A stretch of DNA of 64,000 bases from the NCBI GenBank assembly GCA_001931535.1, contig CP016211.1, positions 14,275,501 to 14,339,500 of the forward strand, given 5' to 3'. Positions 47,101 through 55,100 of this stretch are shown here, in pieces. This stretch comes from Minicystis rosea (GTDB lineage Bacteria; Myxococcota_A; Polyangia; Polyangiales; Polyangiaceae). Numbering within the stretch: position 1 is the first letter of the stretch; each line of letters opens with the position of its first letter. The notes beneath the pieces are model-generated. The model was not told where the DNA came from, ran no database searches, and saw nothing but the letters and a program-made list of their open reading frames with translations. The translations under genes and the position numbers were made by a program.

Positions 47101-47495
47101 GAGCACTTCGCGCACTCGCAGCTCGCCGCGCAGGCGAGCTGGATGGTCGCGAGCTGCGGCACGCTTGCCGGTGAGGCCGTTGGAGCCGGCGCACCATCCT
47201 GCGGCTTGGCCTGCTCCGCGGGCGCCGTCGGGGGCAGAACCAGATGCTCGTATCCCGCCAAGGGGTTTTCGGCGCGCGTGCGAAGGGCGTGGAGGCTTTG
47301 CTCAGCTGCTCTTCCCGGCAATACACGCTCGTATCCCGCCAAGGGGTTTTCGGTGCGCATGCGAAGGGCGTGGAAACCACGTTCCATTGCACTGCCTGGC
47401 CAAAAACGAGTCGTGGGGCTCACCGGCGGCGCAACGGCGGAGCGCGTCGGCGATGGGACCGGTGCGTGCAAAGGCTCGTCAGCGTACTTGCGCAT
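44115..47495 (-). CDS. DUF4157-containing polymorphic toxin candidate (contractile injection system cargo type)
   Basis: 1126 residues. N-terminus: two 27-residue repeats (HALRxRxENPLAGYE), a Cys cluster (CAASCECAKC, about 122-131), then a DUF4157 domain (about 175-252) with VRVHADSALPRDLGARAF and the HELAH metallopeptidase-type motif at about 242-246 (GHELAHVVQQ), followed by LQRDDGVQ. DUF4157 is known as a mark of cargo of extracellular contractile injection systems. Middle: helical region with a hydrophobic stretch (FALGLLSAIPTGGTSLIATA). From about 830: GHTWKRTKEGRLCRFSEIGD, as in polymorphic toxins. The last 96 residues (GHSAKTHG..., RKRGGPQGQWADDAF..., VGRIILPNGQ) look like a small basic RNase-type toxin module, not assigned to a family. 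Confidence 0.8.
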   Translation of the reverse strand: MRKYADEPLHAPVPSPTRSAVAPPVSPTTRFWPGSAMERGFHALRMRTENPLAGYERVLPGRAAEQSLHALRTRAENPLAGYEHLVLPPTAPAEQAKPQDGAPAPTASPASVPQLATIQLACAASCECAKCSASKHGKHEDAEMEHKLRALGIQRDAAGGAPARVDPEAVQTRLAGGSVLPPQVTERFSNAYRHDLSDVRVHADSALPRDLGARAFAMGRHVAFAPGEFRPGTREGDRLIGHELAHVVQQAGSASAVQGMGLSTNGYEVEATAAADAALDGRVVPSLTPVHTGLLQRDDGVQASMPQPNKSEAPAPPKLLGAHPMPTGDTVTYQHMMLSTDREFVAHQLEGLWATRGEAAVTEFVEGFVSSPATDPARVHTNPDALEAWHTQDRMANADLVAEIIPVVEDELARLKFENETFFQSFQSTAEAKLLQILDASQSTVESERERYGFKRSLGTGGAEGAAAAPAPESDSPYSYSIEWNSQDSGLVAAAGKLAEARASAEHAKSRQIYDAGKALNAYKGFNLPWVDDAERKYLALRDDTYRRYPILAAFEKDPSALATMGQKGLSPETAALMQQQIREKLANIEKVRAALNNEFTIWDLPAIVDGTLRQMMVKPLSMHDKVVSEYRNRLEAKKSLKEFIVGTITFALGLLSAIPTGGTSLIATAALAGTAIMSVAQSLQSLQAYTLQSAQAGTDFDRALAISQEEPSLLWLAVQIAGTIADVGFAAHAFHTLAALRRAAILEKAGAAELLAKRGNEIAEGLGEKLVQDAVATRGTAAAREAGVVDRALVKEEESVLKATAGKRGSALTREELQTELSIVERTKGRPITEGPYVEEVELPNGHTWKRTKEGRLCRFSEIGDCFAGTGQSIAAAAGPKVQQGWFVNEAGEIVEHSALPAGAQPGDVVILERNGQQIRGTVVASDAGGIPGLEHVVGVKPKPDAEEYIKRFTEEMKKHPAGTPIGDKIRYNHYLQQRNLTTNLKSRILTQEEFAKILHEPPSGPPLRRAGEGVPKEVENLQWGNPESPAYGHSAKTHGSSLTTEQMANRARKRGGPQGQWADDAFIVEAERRCPLEQGEHIINMGKPVGRIILPNGQVIENISVVKMVRGADMQVISAFPFIN
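47246..47374 (-). repeat. 81-bp-spaced direct repeat in the toxin gene 5' end
   Basis: 48-bp copies at 47246-47293 and 47327-47374 differ at two positions. They encode the HALRxRxENPLAGYE repeat. The near identity indicates recent duplication or selection for a repeated short motif. Confidence 0.88.
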
Positions 47496-48115
47496 GTCGC
47501 AATGCCTCTAGGTTCGCGTTTCCCACTTTCGCCGCGGGGAGCCGGCGGGCTCGAGCGCGCAATGCACGGGCCCTCGGCTCCGTTCAAGCGTGCAGGGCTG
47601 CCGTTCGGAAACGTGCAAGGAGTCGAAGAGACTCAACCATGAACGAGGAATCTCGCGGGGCTCCTCATGATCCAAGGTGCGAAGTTGATCTTGGATTGGG
47701 GTATCAGTAGCTCAGCAGACGGGCAACGATGAAATGACATCATGCTCTGATGCCTTGATGAGACACCGGTGGTTGCCCATGTCGATCCTCCGATACGGCC
47801 TTCCCATCACCCGATCTCCCCATTCACCACCACCCTTGCTGGCGCTGGGTGATCTCCCCCGACTTCGTCCGATTTCGCGGGGCCTGAGGAGGCGCGATCC
47901 AGAACGAAGAGGAATCGACGAGCGTTCTGCGCAAGGCTCGAGGCGCTGCTGCCGTGCTACGTGGGTGACGGACAATCGAGCACGTGGCCAAGGCCCTGCG
48001 CCTGACGGAGCGGCGCTGCGGGAGTGGGTGAAGCGTGAAGCACGCTTCCGTCGTCGCGAAGGAGGATGGACGCCTCTCCGCGACGCGCTGCGAACAGCAG
48101 CTCTTCCGCCTGTCT
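47496..48115. other. 620-bp interval upstream of the toxin gene, no gene seen
   Basis: No frame shows signal peptide, domain or typical codon bias. It should carry the toxin promoter on the minus strand. A long-range pair GGGCAAC (47721-47727) and GTTGCCC (47771-47777) encloses ATGA-rich sequence; the symporter terminator hairpins are at its right end. Confidence 0.45.
48030..48085 (-). terminator. two hairpins after the symporter gene
   Basis: GAAGCGTG AAG CACGCTTC (48030-48048, perfect 8-bp stem) and CGTCGCG (48052-48058) with CGCGACG (48079-48085). They lie 31-86 bp beyond the symporter stop. Confidence 0.55.
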
Positions 48116-49426
48116 TCAGCCCACGTCCACGTCGAGCGCGGCCCGCTCTTCTTTCGGGCCGGTGCCGAGCACGCCTTCCCAGCGTGCGATGACCGCGGAT
48201 GCCAGCGCATTGCCAATCACGTTGATGGTCGTTCGCGCCATATCCATGATCTCGTCGACCGCCAGAATCATGGCCACGCCGGCCTCGCCCGGGAGGCCGA
48301 AGCTCGCGCACGTCCCGGCGATGATCACCAGCGTTCCGCGCGGCACGCCGGCCACGCCCTTCGACGTGAGCATGAACGTCAGCATCATGATGATCTGTTT
48401 CGAGAGCGGCATTTCGATGTGCGCCGCCTGGGCGATCGTCATGCTGGCCAGCACCAGATAGAGCGTCGACCCATCCAGGTTGAAGGAGTATCCGGCCGGG
48501 ATGACGAAGCTCGCCACGCGCCGCGGCACCCCGAAGGCCACCATGTCTTCGAGCAGCCGCGGGAGCGCGGCCTCGCTCGAGGCCGTGGAGAAGGCGGTCA
48601 CCGCCGGCTCGCGGATGGTGCGGAGGAAGGTGCGGACACGCAGCCCGCAAATCCACATCACGGGGACGAACACCAAGACGAAGAGGCAAATCAGCGCGAG
48701 ATACAGGCTCCCGACGAGGCGCGCATATTGGCCGAGCAGAAAGAAGACGGCCGGCCACCCTTTGAGGCCGCTCCCGTGATGGCCGGCCGCCATCTGGCTG
48801 ACGTTGTAGGCCATGGCGCCGAACACCCCGAGGGGCGTCAAACGCATCACCATGTCCGTGTACTTGAACATCACCTTGGCCACGCCCTCGAAGAAGCCGA
48901 GCACCGGCTTTCCGGCGTCGCCGGCGCGCGTCAGCGAAATCCCGAACAACGTGGCGAACACCACCACGGGCAGCAAATCCCCCTCTGCCGCGTGGTGCAC
49001 CAGGTTGTGGGGAAACAAGTGCAGCGCGATCTCCCAACCACTCTTGGGCGCGGCCGCCTGCACGGGCCCATGGGCGCTCAGATCGAGCGGGAGCGCGGCC
49101 CCGGGCCTCAGCACATTGGCAATGACGAGCCCGATGACGAGCGCCAGCGTGGTGACGACCTCGAAATAGAGGAGCGCTTTGCCACCCATCCTCCCGACGG
49201 CCTTGAGATCTCCGGTCTGGGCGATGCCGACGATGATCGTCGACACCAGGAGCGGCACGATGAGCCCCTTGATGAGCTGGATGAACGCCTTCGAGAGGAA
49301 GCGAAACAGCTCATAGGCCTGCGGATACTGGTCTTTGGGGAAGAAGCCGCCGAGCACGACCCCGAGCACGAGGCCCACGAAGATCCAGAACGTGCTCGAT
49401 CGATACCAGCGTTTGCCCTCGGCCAT
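48116..49426 (-). CDS. dicarboxylate/glutamate:cation symporter (DAACS family)
   Basis: 436 residues from ATG 49426 (MAEGKRWYRSSTFWIF). About eight TM helices plus re-entrant loops. HP1 region AFSTASSEAALPRLLEDM is the Ser-rich loop of GltP/DctA, SFNLDGSTLYLVLASM is the NMDGT-type substrate/Na+ site, and GVAGVPRGTLVIIAGT and INVIGNALASAVIARWEG are the HP2 and TM8 regions. It imports C4-dicarboxylates or acidic amino acids with H+ or Na+. Members of this family differ in substrate by few residues, so I do not choose between them. Confidence 0.93.
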   Translation of the reverse strand: MAEGKRWYRSSTFWIFVGLVLGVVLGGFFPKDQYPQAYELFRFLSKAFIQLIKGLIVPLLVSTIIVGIAQTGDLKAVGRMGGKALLYFEVVTTLALVIGLVIANVLRPGAALPLDLSAHGPVQAAAPKSGWEIALHLFPHNLVHHAAEGDLLPVVVFATLFGISLTRAGDAGKPVLGFFEGVAKVMFKYTDMVMRLTPLGVFGAMAYNVSQMAAGHHGSGLKGWPAVFFLLGQYARLVGSLYLALICLFVLVFVPVMWICGLRVRTFLRTIREPAVTAFSTASSEAALPRLLEDMVAFGVPRRVASFVIPAGYSFNLDGSTLYLVLASMTIAQAAHIEMPLSKQIIMMLTFMLTSKGVAGVPRGTLVIIAGTCASFGLPGEAGVAMILAVDEIMDMARTTINVIGNALASAVIARWEGVLGTGPKEERAALDVDVG

Positions 49427-49786
49427 GCGCCGAGGATAGCCCGGCCCGCGCGCCCCGTGCAGCTTTGCGTATCCACCGTCGCACGCACCCCGAGCCGCAC
49501 GCACCGCGCGCCGCGCTCACGAGACGTTCGCACGCCGATGTCGCAGGCGTGGACGGGCGAGACCGATCATCGGCCGATCCGATAGGCATGCTCCGCGCGC
49601 CGGGCCGTGGAGCATCGGAGTCGGCTCGGAGCCCATCGCAGACACGCTTCATCTGCCTTCGTCGCCCTCGCGCCTCGGCGGGCCCTTGGGCTACGGGTGC
49701 CACATGAACCGTGGTTCACGATATCGAGGTGGGGCCTCGTTTTGTCGATGGGACGTCTTGGCCTCGTCTGTGCTGACTGCGCGAAC
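49427..49786. other. 360-bp divergent intergenic region
   Basis: No gene seen. It contains a 10-bp palindrome ATCGGCCGAT at 49569-49578 and presumably the promoters of the symporter and the small lipoprotein. Confidence 0.4.
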
Positions 49787-50143
49787 ATGAACCGAAATTG
49801 GCTCGATGTGCTTTCCGTTGGTTGGGTGTTCATGGCGGTCGCGTGCGGGGGCTCGGCTCCGGCGGCCGATGGCCCGAGCTGCGTCGGGGTGAGGGATGGA
49901 GTCCCGTTCTGCTCCGACTTTTCGGGCAGCATCACGAATGCCGAGGTCGAGGAGGGGTGCGTCTCCAAGCTCGGGGGGACCTTCTCCGAGAGCCCGTGCG
50001 ATCGCACCAACGCGGTCGGTGGCTGCGAGTTCTCCCAGAATGGGCAGGAGTCGATTACCTGGTTCTACGCGGGAGCGGGGGTGACGGAGGACAGCGTCTC
50101 GCAGGCCTGCGCCCAGGTGGATCAGAGCTTCGTGAAGCCCTGA
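49787..50143 (+). CDS. small Cys-containing lipoprotein
   Basis: 118 residues from ATG 49787 (MNRNWLDVLSVGW). Signal peptide with lipobox (VFMAVACGG). The mature part of about 95 residues has six further Cys arranged as three likely disulfides (PSCVGVRDGVPFCSDF, EGCVSKLGGTF, SPCDRTNAVGGCEF, SQACAQ). Not recognised; small disulfide-rich outer-membrane lipoprotein. Confidence 0.7.
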   Translation: MNRNWLDVLSVGWVFMAVACGGSAPAADGPSCVGVRDGVPFCSDFSGSITNAEVEEGCVSKLGGTFSESPCDRTNAVGGCEFSQNGQESITWFYAGAGVTEDSVSQACAQVDQSFVKP

Positions 50144-50169
50144 GGAAGATTGAAGCCGTGAGCGCTCGG

Positions 50170-50197
50170 CGCGTCACGCGCACAGGCGCGTGACGCG
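50170..50197. terminator. hairpin between convergent lipoprotein genes
   Basis: Perfect 11-bp stem CGCGTCACGCG (50170-50180) and CGCGTGACGCG (50187-50197), loop CACAGG, in a 68-bp gap between two stops. Confidence 0.75.
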
Positions 50198-50211
50198 AGC
50201 CGGACAGCGCG

Positions 50212-52029
50212 TCAGTTGCACCAGCCGAGCGTGTTGCAGACTCCGCTGCAGCACTGCGAGTTCTTCTGGCAGGTCCTGGCCGGGTTGAGGCACGTCATGC
50301 AGATGCCGTCGCAGGCTTCGCTGCAGCAATCTGCGTTGGACGCGCAGACCTCGCCGAGCGGCAAGCACTCGTAGCACACGTGCGTGTAGAAACCGCAGTG
50401 CTGGCCGCAGCAGTCGCTGTCGAAGAGACAGGGCTCCTTCTGCACGCAGCACACACCGTTGTTGCACGTGCCATTGCAGTTGCCGCAGCTCCCGCCGCAG
50501 CCGTCGCTGCCGCAGTTCTTCCCATTGCAATTGGGGGTGCAGCAGGTGCCGCCGTTGCACACTTTGCCGGCGGTGCAGTTGCCGCAGCTCCCGCCGCAGC
50601 CGTCGGAGCCGCAGGTCTTGCCGACGCAGCTCGGCTGGCACTGACACTGGCCCTGCGCGTTGCAGATCTCGTTCGAGGCGCAGTTGCCGCAGGTCCCACC
50701 GCAGCCGTTGCTGCCGCAGACCTTGCCATTGCAGCTCGGCGTGCAGCACGCGCCGGCGTCGCACACCTGGCCTCCGGGGCAGGAGCCGCAGGTGCCGCCG
50801 CAGCCGTCGCTGCCGCAGACTTTGCCCGTGCAGTCGGGGATGCATTGGCAGAAGCCTTGTGCGGTGCACGTCTGGCCGGAGGGGCACGTGCCGCAGCTCC
50901 CGCCGCAGCCGTCGGGGCCGCAGTCCTTGCCGGTGCACGAGGTGCAGCACGTCCCGGCGACGGCGCACTTCTCGGTGCCCGGACAGCTCCCGCACGAGGT
51001 GCCGCAGCCGTCGTTGCCGCAGATCTTGCCCTCGCAGCTACAGCACGTGGGGTAGGTCGGGCCGCCGAGATCGTCGTAGCAGACGCCGTTGAAGCCTACG
51101 TTCTGCGCCTCCACGAAGCCGTTGCACACGAGGCCGGGAGCGCAGTCGCCGTCGCATTGGCAATCGCCGACGCAGGCGCCGAGATCGCCGGTCCCCGCGT
51201 CGCTCGCGAATTGGAGGAAGCAAAGGCCGGTGCCCTCCTTCTCTCCGCACGATTGGTATTGTCCGATCGTGCAAAGGCCCGAGCAGTAGCCGGTCGTGCA
51301 ATTGGCATCGTTGCAGAGGCAGAAGCCCGCGCAGGTGTTGAGCGCTTTGGGATCGCAGGCCTTGCCCATCGGATCTCCCTTGAGCGGGAGCGGTTGGCAG
51401 AAGCCCGTGCCGTAGTTGCAATAGAGCCCGGAGCCGCAGCCCTCGTTCGAGGTGCAGGTGGGGAAGCAGGCGGAGCCGCCGCCGCCGTTGAGCGCGGCGC
51501 ACGCCATGTCGTGACGACCACGGCACTTCTGGGCCGCGGGCACGTTCGAGCCATCGGTACAGGTCTGCGTGCAGTACGACTTGGCGCCGAAGTCCGCGCA
51601 GATGCCGCCCGAGGGACAGTCCGCGTTGCTGTTGCACGTCTTGGTGCACAAGCCGCCCTGCGGCGCGGTGCCGTTGATGCCGAGGTTCGCCGTCTCGAGG
51701 CACGTGAGCGGGCCGCAGGTGGCGTCGGATGTGCACGGGAGGCCGAGCTGCGCGGCGCCCTGCACGGGGCCTCCGCTGGAGGAGGCCGTCGCCGACGAGC
51801 TGCTCGACGAGGTCGTGGTGCTGCTGCTCGACACGGAGCTGCTGCTCGTCGTCGCTGACGACGAGACCTGCGAGGAGCTGGCGGCGCCGCCGGCTCCACC
51901 CATGCCACCGGCACCGGACGGGTTGTTCGGGGCGCCACAAGCCATCAGCAAGGAGGAAGCGGCGCCTAGGGCGAGGAGAGATCGCAGCTGCTCTGCGGTG
52001 ATCATGCGCCGCAAGCTATCCGGTTTCAT
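50212..52029 (-). CDS. Cys-rich repeat lipoprotein
   Basis: 605 residues from ATG 52029; ATG 52005 (MITAEQLRS) is possible. Lipobox ASSLLMACGAP, then Gly/Ser linker. Residues about 80-320 hold irregular Cys-rich modules (CTSDATCGPLTCLET, CNSNADCPSGGICADFG, CQCDGDCAPGLVCNG). Then six repeats of the form GK-CGSDGCGGSCGNC---VCN-G-CC, and a C-terminal toxin-knottin-like part (CLFDSDCCGQHCGF, CCSEACDGICMTC). About 17% Cys in the repeat zone implies dense disulfides and a rigid, protease-resistant surface structure. Function unknown; divergent from the propeller protein at 52155. Confidence 0.83.
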   Translation of the reverse strand: MKPDSLRRMITAEQLRSLLALGAASSLLMACGAPNNPSGAGGMGGAGGAASSSQVSSSATTSSSSVSSSSTTTSSSSSSATASSSGGPVQGAAQLGLPCTSDATCGPLTCLETANLGINGTAPQGGLCTKTCNSNADCPSGGICADFGAKSYCTQTCTDGSNVPAAQKCRGRHDMACAALNGGGGSACFPTCTSNEGCGSGLYCNYGTGFCQPLPLKGDPMGKACDPKALNTCAGFCLCNDANCTTGYCSGLCTIGQYQSCGEKEGTGLCFLQFASDAGTGDLGACVGDCQCDGDCAPGLVCNGFVEAQNVGFNGVCYDDLGGPTYPTCCSCEGKICGNDGCGTSCGSCPGTEKCAVAGTCCTSCTGKDCGPDGCGGSCGTCPSGQTCTAQGFCQCIPDCTGKVCGSDGCGGTCGSCPGGQVCDAGACCTPSCNGKVCGSNGCGGTCGNCASNEICNAQGQCQCQPSCVGKTCGSDGCGGSCGNCTAGKVCNGGTCCTPNCNGKNCGSDGCGGSCGNCNGTCNNGVCCVQKEPCLFDSDCCGQHCGFYTHVCYECLPLGEVCASNADCCSEACDGICMTCLNPARTCQKNSQCCSGVCNTLGWCN

Positions 52030-52154
52030 GGGGGCTCGGAAGATCCCGCCGGGTGTGCGCACGATACCGATGCTCGCGTGCGAGTTCGTATAGGATGGCC
52101 GCGGTTCGTTCGGAGCACCGGCGCGGGAGCGCCGGCTCTCAAAAGGGATCCTCC

Positions 52155-55100
52155 ATGTCGTCTCTCTTCGTACGGCCGGCGGCGCGCAGCGGCGCTCTCG
52201 CCTTGCTTTGGATGCTTTCGCTCGCCGCGGCTTGCGGCACCTCCGACACCGTCGTGACGAGCGGAGGGAGCGCCGATCCGCCGGCGACTCCACCGTCGTC
52301 GCGGGCCGCATCGACGAGCGTGTCCGCGCCCTTCGATCTCGGCGGGATCATGAAGCAGGTCCACTTCGCATATCGCGCCGAAGGGGATGGCTTCGCAGGC
52401 GGTCACCGCACGTACGAGGTGCGCGCCTCTGCGAGCGGCTTTGCGTTCACGCCCGCGGCCGACGGCGCCTCCGCGTCGGTGCCGGCTCGCTTCGTCACGA
52501 CGTCGATCGCGCGCGGGCAGGGACAGCCGGCGCCGGCCGCGGGCGAGCCCCGCGTCGCGCCCGATGGTCACCTCGCCGTCGCGCGCGGCGCGATGACGGA
52601 GCACCTGCGCAACGATCGCGACGGCGTGGAGCAGAGCTTCGAGATCCCGACGCGCCCCGAAGGCTCGAGCGATCTCGTGGTCCGCGTGCGCGTGACCGGA
52701 CAGACGTACGCCGGCCTGACGGCGGGCGGTCACCACTTCCGCGATCCGGCGACGGGGCTCGGCACGCGCTACGGCAGCGCGACGTGGATCGATGGGCGCG
52801 GCGAGCGCACGCCGCTCGACGTCGTGTGGACGGGTGAAGAGCTCGCCATCACGGTGCCGGAGAACGTGATCGATGGATCGACCTACCCGGCGGTGCTCGA
52901 TCCCACCGTGTCGCCGGAGCTCGGCATCGACACGCCGGTGCCTCAAGTCGCGCAGGGTGATCAGACCATCCCGGCGGTCGGCTTCGACGGCACGAACTAC
53001 TTGGTCGCGTGGCACGACACGCGGGTCGGGGCCGGCCGGCTGATGGCCACGCGCGTGAGCAGCGCCGGCGCGGTCCTCGACAGCACCGGCATCGCCGTCG
53101 CGGCCAAGGCGTACGTCGAGGTGGGGACCAATCGGCCGGCGATCGGCTTCGATGGAACCAACTACCTGATCGCGTGGGCCAACTCCTCCTACGGGTATCT
53201 CCGTTCGGTGCGCGTGAGCACCTCCGGCGCGGTCGTCGACAGCACGCCCCTCACGCTCGCGGGCACCTATGTCTCGTCCACGCCCAGCGTCGCGTTCGAC
53301 GGCACCAACTACCTGGTCGTCGGAGCCACCTCGACCACCGTCGGCGGCATCCGCGTCAGCAAGGCAGGCGCGCTGGTGGGCAACGCGATCACGATCTCCA
53401 ACGCGACCGGAAACCAGACGGCGCCGGCGGTCGCGTTCGACGGGACCAACTACTTCGTGGTCTGGCAGGACAATCGCGGCGGGTTCAACTACGACATCTA
53501 CGGCACGCGCGTCTCGACGGCGGGCACCGTCGTCGATGGGGCAGGGACCGGCATCGCGATCTCGACGGCGGCGAACGATCAGCTCGCGCCGACGATCGCG
53601 TTCGACGGGACGAACTACCTGGTCGCATGGAGCGACGGACGCTGGGGCACGCCCGACATCTATGGCGCGCGCGTCAGCCCGGCCGGCCTCGTCCTCGACA
53701 CGTCCGGCATCGGCATCTCGTCGATGACCGCGGATGCTCAGACCGTGCCGAGGGTCGCGTTCGATGGGACCAATCACGTGGTCGTGTGGGCCGACGCGCG
53801 AGCCGGAGGCTCCGATGTCTATGCGGCGCGCGTCTCGCCCGCGGGTGTCGTCGCCGATCCGAATGGCATCGCGATCTCCGCCGGCACGGCCGGCGAGCAG
53901 GCGCCCGCGATCGCCTGCTCCAACGCCGGGAGCTGTTTCGCGGCCTGGCAGGATCAGCGCGCCGGGACGTGGGACGCGTTCGGCGCGCGGATCAGTGGCG
54001 GCGCGGTCACGGATGCGCTCGGCATCGAGCTGACGCGCGCGGCCAACGACGAGGTCACCCCTGCGGTCGCGTTCGATGGCACGAACTACATGGTCGTCTG
54101 GCAGGACCGCCGCAATGCCACGAACTGGGATGTCTTCGGCGCGCGGGTCAGCGCGACGGGGACGGTGCTCGATCCTTCGGGCATCGCCATCTCCACGGCC
54201 ACGGGCGATCAGATCACGCCGCGCATCGCCTGGATGCCCTCGAGCTACTTCGTGGTCTGGGAGGACAAGCGCAGCGGGACGGGCGACATCTACGGCGCGC
54301 GCGTCGACGCGAGCGGCGCCGTCCTCGACGCGGCCGGAATCAGCATCTCGGCCGCGACGAACGAGCAGCGGACGCCGTCGGTCGCCGGTGATGGCACCAA
54401 CTACTTCGTCGTCTGGTCCGATGCTCGTTCGGGCGTCTTCATGGGCTACGGCGCGCGCGTGAGCGCCGCCGGTGCGGTGCTGGATTCGACGGGGATCTCG
54501 TTCACCAACGCCGGCACCGTCACCTCGCCCGCGGTCGCCTACGACGGGACTCGCTACCTCGTCGTGTGGTCCGCTGGGACGATCCGCGGCAACCGCGTCA
54601 CGACGGCGGGCGCGATGCTCGACGGCGCGACCGGCTTCCAGATCAACGCGAGCGGCACCGCGCCCTCCATCGCCTTCGACGGCCTCAACTTCCTCACCGT
54701 GTTCGAGCGCAACTCGGGCGTGTTCGGCGCGCGCGTGACCGGCGCGGCGGCGGTGCTCGACACCACCGGGCTGCCGATCGCGCCCTTCGTGAGCTACATC
54801 CGCGATCAGCCCGCCGTCGGCTGCGATGGATCGGCGTGCCTCGTCGCGTGGCGTGCCGACGGAGCGGGGGCGATCTACACGCTCTACGGGAGCTTCGTGG
54901 ACCAATCGGGCACCGTGCTCAACGCCGGTGGCTTCGGCATCTCCACGAGCGCCAAGGATCACGCGACGCCGGCCGTCGCGCGCGATCTCGCGGGGCACGC
55001 GCTCGTCGTCTATCAATCGCTCGACATCGATCCGCCCGCGGGGAGCCAGCGCATCCATGCGCGCCTCGTGACGTCGCTCGGCCAAGGCCAGGCCTGCTCG

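Noticed and set aside
47721..47777. GGGCAAC/GTTGCCC pair as an attachment site or terminator
   Set aside because: Only 7 bp with a 43-bp gap; no integrase or gene end nearby.
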